Shown here: positions 7,073-11,138 of the stretch, in pieces
How the letters are laid out: every line of letters begins with the position of its first letter
How positions within the stretch are numbered: the stretch's first letter is position 1
Assembly: GCA_021786655.1 (NCBI GenBank)
Contig: JAJYMU010000280.1
Location: 1-11,138, forward strand
DNA length: 11,138 bases
Reading direction: 5' to 3'
Source: Bacteroidota bacterium
GTDB lineage: Bacteria; Bacteroidota; Ignavibacteria; Ignavibacteriales; Melioribacteraceae
Notes under the pieces: model-generated
The model's database searches: none
Told to the model about the DNA's origin: nothing
Seen by the model: the letters and a program-made list of their open reading frames with translations, nothing else
Program-made: the position numbers and the translations under genes

Positions 7073-9007
7073 CTATGCTATGTAACTTCCCCGCTTGACA
7101 TAATGAGTGTGTAAAAGTTTATGCGACAGCTGTCCGCTGGGTCCTTCCGTTAGAAATTCCTCATAGATTCTTCGCACATGCGGATTATCGTGCGACTTTC
7201 TGATTTCCAACGACTCGTCTTCGGAATAAATGGCTTGAGCACGTTTTTGCCTTATCTCAGGAGTTGTCGGGATCGGTTGACCTCCGCCGCCCAAACATCC
7301 GCCCGGACAAGCCATGAATTCGATGAAATGACATTCGGAGAATTTTCCGCCGGTTTTAATGTCGTCCATAATTTTTTTTGCGTTTGCTGTCCCGTGCGCA
7401 ACAGCAACTTTGAGTGTAGCACCTTTCAGCCAGTTCCAATCCTGAATTAGATGTTTTAAAATTGCCGGTACCGGTCCCACATGATCGCCGATCGGAATTT
7501 CCATGTACTTGATTCCTTCAAATCCGCGCAAAGGAATTATGTTTGCATTCGCGAAAATGTCTTCTGTCTTTTTGCCCAATACAAATTCAACAACGGAGCG
7601 AATTGCCGCTTCCATCACACCGCCAGTTGCACCGAATATTAATCCAGCACCAGATGCTTCGCCGAACGGAGAATCGAAATCACTCTTCGGCATTTCCGGT
7701 AAATTGATACCGGCTTCTTTAATCATTCTAGCAAGCTCGCGTGTCGTCAATCCGAAATCGACATCTTTGAATCCGCTTGCATGCATCTCAGGTCTGTTAC
7801 ATTCGAATTTTTTTGCAGAACACGGCATCACGGCAACAGAAATAATATCAGCCGGATCAATTCCGTTTTTCTCGGAATAAAATGTTTTTATCAATGCGCC
7901 AAACATTTGCTGTGGCGATTTTGCTGTTGATAAGTTTTCGATGTACTCGGGATAGTAGTGTTCCAAAAATTTTACCCAACCCGGCGAACAAGAAGTAAAC
8001 TGCGGCAACGCAACATCTTGTTTCTTTACTAACGCTTTGTACAAGCGAGTTATAAGCTCTGTACCCTCTTCAATAATAGTTAAATCGGCAGTAAAATTCG
8101 TATCGAACACTTTATCAAAACCGATTCTCCGTAAAGCCGTATTCATTTCGCGGGTCATTGATGTTCCGGCGGGCAACCCGAACTCCTCTCCAATTGCTGC
8201 GCGCGGTGATGGCGCAGTTTGAATTACAACATGCTTCTTTGGATCGTCAATAGCAGCCCAGATGCGGTCTGAAGGATCGTTAGCGCGCAACGCTGATGTG
8301 GGACAGCGATTAATGCATTGACCGCAGTTAATGCATATAACATCCGCCAGCGGTTTGTTCATGAACGTGCTTATGTGAGTTTTGGAACCGCGATCGATTG
8401 CTTCAAGCACACCAACCTCTTGAAGATCGATGCAAGTTCTCACACAACGTTTACAAAGAACGCATTTGTTCATATCTCTTACAACAGAGAAAGATGAATT
8501 ATCAATTTCGTATTTCGGTTTATCGATGTGACCAAATGTTAGGTTATCAACTCCGTATTCTTTTGCCAACGCTTGAAGTTCGCACTTCCCATTTCTGAAA
8601 CACGAATAACATTCTCCGTAATGTTCGCTCAGCATCAAGTCAATTATGTGTCTGCGCGCTTTGCGTACCATTGGTGTGGAAGTTTTTATTTTAATCGGAG
8701 AAGTAATTGGAAATGCGCACGATGCTTGCAGAGTTCTCATTCCTTCAATTTCAACGACACAAATTCTACAGACACCCGCAACGCACAAATCTTCATGATG
8801 GCAAAGTGTTGGAATGCTTATCCCGTTTTGTTTGCAAGCTTCCAGAATTGTTGTGCCAAGCGGAACGACAACTTTTTTCTCGTTTATCTCAACTGAAACC
8901 GTTCCTCCGATTGTAGTGAGGTCCGTTGGTTTTTCAATCTTCAATGGCTTTTGGCTTACAGGTGCTCTCAGTTTATTTTTACTTTCCATAAGTTCCTCCG
9001 TTGCCAT
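7073..9007 (-). CDS. hydA: [FeFe]-hydrogenase catalytic subunit, NAD-linked trimeric type
   Basis: A 644-residue large subunit of a HydABC/HndABCD-type [FeFe]-hydrogenase, interconverting H2 with protons and electrons in the cytoplasm. Positions below count from the upstream TTG codon at 9010; subtract one for the ATG start. An N-terminal [2Fe-2S] domain (C70, C81, C84, C98) is followed by a His/Cys [4Fe-4S] site (H130, C134, C137, C143). Two further [4Fe-4S] sites follow (C183, C186, C189, C193 and C226, C229, C232, C236). The H-cluster domain shows L1 TSCSPGW (339-345), L2 MPCSAKKFE (395-403) and L3 with C568/C572 in EFMACPGGCLGGGGQP. The protein ends right after the H-cluster domain, with no C-terminal [2Fe-2S] domain. 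A low-complexity tail of about 35 residues precedes the first cluster domain. In L1 the second Cys of the usual TSCCPGW is Ser. ATG 9007 is chosen for its strong AAGGAGG. Confidence 0.96.
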   Translation of the reverse strand: MATEELMESKNKLRAPVSQKPLKIEKPTDLTTIGGTVSVEINEKKVVVPLGTTILEACKQNGISIPTLCHHEDLCVAGVCRICVVEIEGMRTLQASCAFPITSPIKIKTSTPMVRKARRHIIDLMLSEHYGECYSCFRNGKCELQALAKEYGVDNLTFGHIDKPKYEIDNSSFSVVRDMNKCVLCKRCVRTCIDLQEVGVLEAIDRGSKTHISTFMNKPLADVICINCGQCINRCPTSALRANDPSDRIWAAIDDPKKHVVIQTAPSPRAAIGEEFGLPAGTSMTREMNTALRRIGFDKVFDTNFTADLTIIEEGTELITRLYKALVKKQDVALPQFTSCSPGWVKFLEHYYPEYIENLSTAKSPQQMFGALIKTFYSEKNGIDPADIISVAVMPCSAKKFECNRPEMHASGFKDVDFGLTTRELARMIKEAGINLPEMPKSDFDSPFGEASGAGLIFGATGGVMEAAIRSVVEFVLGKKTEDIFANANIIPLRGFEGIKYMEIPIGDHVGPVPAILKHLIQDWNWLKGATLKVAVAHGTANAKKIMDDIKTGGKFSECHFIEFMACPGGCLGGGGQPIPTTPEIRQKRAQAIYSEDESLEIRKSHDNPHVRRIYEEFLTEGPSGQLSHKLLHTHYVKRGSYIA

Positions 9008-10187
9008 CAAAAATTTCCTCCTTAAAATTATCCAGTATTGATATGAACGAATTCGGACTAGACTGACCTAACCCGCATTTGGATGCAATCTGCATCGTCT
9101 TGCCAAGTTCTTTAAGCTGGTTCAGATATGAAAACGTGCACTTGCCCTGTTCAAGTAATTCTATTCCTTCAAGTAATTTTACATTTCCAATTCTGCACGG
9201 CGTACACTGACCGCAAGATTCTTCAACAAAAAATTCCATAAAGTTTTTTAGAACATGAAGCATGTTTCTGCTTTCATTAAAAATCATTATCGATCCGCCA
9301 GTTGCAGCGTCTTCGTATGCGAGGATTCTGTTGAATCCCGATTTTGGAATGCAAGTGCCGGAAGCCCCGCCGACTTGCACTGCTTTTGTATTTTTCGCAC
9401 CAACTATTTCGAGCATTTCGGAAATTCGCGTTCCCCACGGCAGTTCATACACGCCGGGTTTTTCGCAATCGCCGGAAACGGAAAACAATTTTGATCCGGT
9501 TGATTTATCGGTTCCGTATTTCTTGAACCACAATCCGCCTTTAGTTACAATGTGAGAAATGGAAGCTAATGTTTCCACGTTGTTCACAACCGTCGGCGCT
9601 CCCAAGAGACCTGTACTCACAGGATAAGGCGGACGGTTGCGGGCTTCGCCTCTGTTACCTTCAAGTGATTCGATCAATGCGGTTTCCTCGCCGCACACGT
9701 ATGCGCCGCTGCCCATTCGAATGGTAATGTCAAAATTGAAATTCGTCTTGTTCAGAATTTCTCTTCCGAGCAGTTTATCTTTTCTCATTTCATGCAGATA
9801 ATCTTCAAGAGATTTTTTCATGTATTCGTATTCGCCACGAAGATAAATTATTCCGTTCTCGGCGCCGATAGTGTATCCGGCCACTACCATTCCATCGAGT
9901 ACTAGTTCGGGATATTCCAAAAGTAAAACTCGGTCTTTGAAAGTACCGGGTTCACCCTCGTCGGCATTACAGATAACATATTTCGTCTTTGAAGTTGCAG
10001 CCGCAACGATTGTCCATTTTGTTGCTGTCGGAAAGCCTGCACCGCCTCTTCCTTTTAATTTCGATTCGCGCAGTTCAAATAAAATATCTTCGCGCGTTTG
10101 TGATAAAGCTTTTTTAATCGCTTCACCTCTCGCGTATTTCGAAAAGAGAACCGTTCCTTTTCTATCTTTCTTTTCTTGGTTCATCAT
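8979..10187 (-). CDS. hydB: Hydrogenase flavoprotein subunit, NuoF-like, short form
   Basis: A 402-residue NuoF/HydB-family subunit, expected to hold FMN and bind NAD(H), exchanging electrons between the nucleotide and the iron-sulfur chain of HydA. Seen in order are the glycine-rich GRGGAGFPTATKW (46-58), NADEGEPGTFKDR (74-86), GAYVCGEETALIESLEGNRG (161-180), an SLBB-like region (about 230-290) and the [4Fe-4S] site with C325, C328, C331 and C371. Only about 14 residues precede the core, and the protein stops about 30 residues after the last cysteine. It therefore lacks the N-terminal [2Fe-2S] thioredoxin-like domain and the C-terminal 2x[4Fe-4S] ferredoxin domain found in HydB of well-studied bifurcating enzymes (about 600 residues). 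The start ATG 10187 overlaps the hydC stop (ATGA). ATG 10184, three nt on, sits at a better distance from GGGGTGA. Confidence 0.94.
   Translation of the reverse strand: MMNQEKKDRKGTVLFSKYARGEAIKKALSQTREDILFELRESKLKGRGGAGFPTATKWTIVAAATSKTKYVICNADEGEPGTFKDRVLLLEYPELVLDGMVVAGYTIGAENGIIYLRGEYEYMKKSLEDYLHEMRKDKLLGREILNKTNFNFDITIRMGSGAYVCGEETALIESLEGNRGEARNRPPYPVSTGLLGAPTVVNNVETLASISHIVTKGGLWFKKYGTDKSTGSKLFSVSGDCEKPGVYELPWGTRISEMLEIVGAKNTKAVQVGGASGTCIPKSGFNRILAYEDAATGGSIMIFNESRNMLHVLKNFMEFFVEESCGQCTPCRIGNVKLLEGIELLEQGKCTFSYLNQLKELGKTMQIASKCGLGQSSPNSFISILDNFKEEIFDGNGGTYGK
8987..9023 (-). promoter_or_regulatory. Two alternative ribosome binding sites and starts for hydA
   Basis: Inside the 3' end of hydB, AAGGAGG (9023-9017) lies 9 nt before ATG 9007. 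A second GGAGG (8999-8995) lies 5 nt before an in-frame ATG at 8989. Either could start hydA, differing by six residues. The first has the longer match to the anti-Shine-Dalgarno and is preferred. Both would couple hydA to translation of hydB. Confidence 0.7.
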
Positions 10188-10657
10188 TTCACCCCGCCAA
10201 GAATCTGAATCGCTTTTTCAGGTGTGACTTTTGAGTAAACTCTTTCATTTATCAACAGCACCGGTCCTTGATCGCACATACCGAGGCAATTAACATATTC
10301 GAGTGTGAACTTGCCGTCCTTGGTTGTCTCGCCGAATGTAATTCCCAATTCCCGTTCAACTGCTTTTACAACGGATTTTTTTCCGAAAAGATCACATGCA
10401 ATTGTCTGGCAAAGACGCACAATGTTTCGCCCTTTCGGCTGCGTGTTTAAGAAAGAGTAAAAAGTAATCACACTATAAACTTCAACGGGATGAATTCCCA
10501 GCAGACGAGCAACTTCTTGCTGTGCAAAATCTGGAATGTGTTTATGCATTCTTTGAACATCCTGAAGTATAGGAAGCAACGAAGATCTATTATTGCCGTA
10601 CTTTGCAACGAGTTGTTCGATCTCTTCTGTCATGGCATTTTTTTCGAAGACTAACAT
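10184..10657 (-). CDS. hydC: Hydrogenase [2Fe-2S] subunit, NuoE-like
   Basis: A 157-residue NuoE/HndA-family subunit: an N-terminal helical bundle (about 10-70) followed by a thioredoxin-like domain holding one [2Fe-2S] cluster. The four ligands are C83 and C88 (CX4C), then C124 and C128 (CX3C in NCLGMCDQGP). Length and motif match complex I NuoE and the small subunit of trimeric NAD(P)-linked hydrogenases, where it docks on the flavin subunit. ATG 10657 is chosen because GAGGAGGT (10671-10664) lies 6 nt upstream. An ATG eight codons later has no comparable site. Its start shares one base with the response-regulator stop (TAATG), so the two are coupled. With hydB and hydA it completes an NAD-linked [FeFe]-hydrogenase set. 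Maturation genes hydE, hydF and hydG are not in the window. Confidence 0.94.
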   Translation of the reverse strand: MLVFEKNAMTEEIEQLVAKYGNNRSSLLPILQDVQRMHKHIPDFAQQEVARLLGIHPVEVYSVITFYSFLNTQPKGRNIVRLCQTIACDLFGKKSVVKAVERELGITFGETTKDGKFTLEYVNCLGMCDQGPVLLINERVYSKVTPEKAIQILGGVK

Positions 10658-11040
10658 TAGTGTACCTCCTCAACTCTTTGCAGCAAGTTTGTAACCTTAG
10701 CTATCAATTCCTCCGGTGAAATTGGTTTCTCAACAAAATCATCAACCGGCACCATTTCACTTTTCCCGAAATCCATTCCAATCGCTTTCGAGACAGAAGT
10801 ATACATCAGAATCGGTGTTTTTATTTTATCCTTGCGAAGTTTTTGTGCCATAAAAAATCCATCGTCGGGTTCATCCATCATCACGTCAAGAATTATCAGA
10901 TCTGGTTTTTTCTGCATTATAATTTTGTATCCGTCAGTTGGATTTGTAGCCGTAACAACATCGTATCCTTTTGATTTCAACACCAAACTGCTGGCATCAA
11001 CGATATCCGGATCGTCATCAATAACTGCTATCAGCGCCAT
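10657..11040 (-). CDS. Stand-alone receiver-domain response regulator
   Basis: A 127-residue CheY-type receiver with no output domain. The acidic pocket is at D8-D10, the phospho-acceptor Asp is D52 in LIILDVMM, the switch Thr is T81 in MYTSVS and the conserved Lys is K105 in EKPIS, so phosphotransfer chemistry is intact. ATG 11040 is preceded by GAGGAG at 7 nt. The gene sits directly ahead of hydC with a one-base stop/start overlap, and the hydC ribosome site lies inside its last codons. It is therefore very likely co-transcribed and co-translated with the hydrogenase. Lacking a DNA-binding domain, it would act by protein contact or within a phosphorelay. The histidine kinase at the other end of the hydrogenase genes is a possible phosphodonor, though this is inference. 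Confidence 0.92.
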   Translation of the reverse strand: MALIAVIDDDPDIVDASSLVLKSKGYDVVTATNPTDGYKIIMQKKPDLIILDVMMDEPDDGFFMAQKLRKDKIKTPILMYTSVSKAIGMDFGKSEMVPVDDFVEKPISPEELIAKVTNLLQRVEEVH

Positions 11041-11068
11041 ATTTCTTCTCCTCTAATAGTTCGTTTTG

Positions 11069-11137
11069 TTAGAACTTGCGGGCATATTCCAAAATGATTC
11101 CGCCCGCTTGAAAAAATGATTTTACGTCTGTTACTCC
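11069..11137 (-). CDS. C-terminal end of an unidentified upstream gene
   Basis: On the minus strand an open frame enters from the right edge and ends with TAA at 11071-11069. It would encode 22 residues ending in FFQAGGIILEYARKF, a stretch that looks like a helical protein C-terminus. It stops 28 nt before the response-regulator start, and only a Shine-Dalgarno fits in that gap, so the operon probably begins outside the window. A second frame is also open here but runs into the regulator gene and looks less protein-like. Too little is present to name a family. Confidence 0.5.
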   Translation of the reverse strand, partial: GVTDVKSFFQAGGIILEYARKF

Positions 11138-11138
11138 G

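Noticed and set aside
7503..7880. 125-codon open frame on the plus strand opposite hydA
   Set aside because: It lies wholly antisense to a strongly supported hydrogenase gene with intact motifs. The encoded sequence is low-complexity, with no recognisable domain or ribosome site.
8573..9041. Several overlapping plus-strand open frames opposite the N-terminal half of hydA
   Set aside because: They are mirror frames of the cysteine-rich domains. They mutually overlap and show no protein-like features.
9255..10227. Plus-strand open frames opposite hydB and the hydB/hydC junction
   Set aside because: They are antisense to the FMN/NAD core of hydB, mutually overlapping and unlike any family.
1..11138. 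CRISPR arrays, tRNA/rRNA genes, insertion sequences or phage attachment repeats
   Set aside because: No regularly spaced repeats, tRNA-like folds, transposase motifs or terminal inverted repeats were seen. The window is almost fully occupied by ordinary coding sequence.

Overview
The window is AT-rich, densely packed bacterial DNA, with most genes in two convergent blocks. The protein mix suggests a Gram-negative, anaerobic or facultative bacterium, perhaps of the Bacteroidota/Chlorobi-Ignavibacteria side. It has three GT9 (heptosyltransferase-type) glycosyltransferases, a non-mevalonate isoprenoid enzyme and a trimeric NAD-linked [FeFe]-hydrogenase. The phylum is inferred from general character only. 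No rRNA, tRNA or phylogenetic marker is present to prove it.

Left edge (1-533): the first 130 codons of a short-chain dehydrogenase/reductase run on the minus strand off the left edge. A 142-bp divergent intergenic region separates it from the plus-strand block. Plus block (534-5470): five genes overlap head to tail. They are three different GT9 glycosyltransferases, a homocysteine S-methyltransferase-family protein, and ispE. Every junction overlaps by 4 to 35 nt, so this reads as one translationally coupled operon. The GT9 trio points to sugar transfer onto a cell-surface glycolipid or polysaccharide. The last two genes are housekeeping-type metabolism.

Minus block (11138-5451): in transcription order this holds the last 22 codons of an unidentified gene, a stand-alone receiver-domain response regulator, hydC, hydB and hydA. 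An intrinsic terminator follows, then a separately expressed six-TM membrane histidine kinase. HydC (NuoE-like), HydB (NuoF-like) and HydA (NuoG-like N-terminus plus H-cluster domain) form an NAD(H)-linked [FeFe]-hydrogenase. Electrons would pass between NAD(H)/FMN on HydB and the H-cluster on HydA. The kinase and the orphan receiver flank the hydrogenase genes and are a plausible two-component pair.

The most interesting points are these. HydB is reduced to the bare NuoF core, lacking the N-terminal [2Fe-2S] and C-terminal 2x[4Fe-4S] domains of well-studied bifurcating HydB proteins. HydA carries a serine in the L1 motif (TSCSPGW instead of TSCCPGW). A receiver gene heads the hydrogenase gene string. 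One GT9 enzyme has cysteine clusters at both ends.
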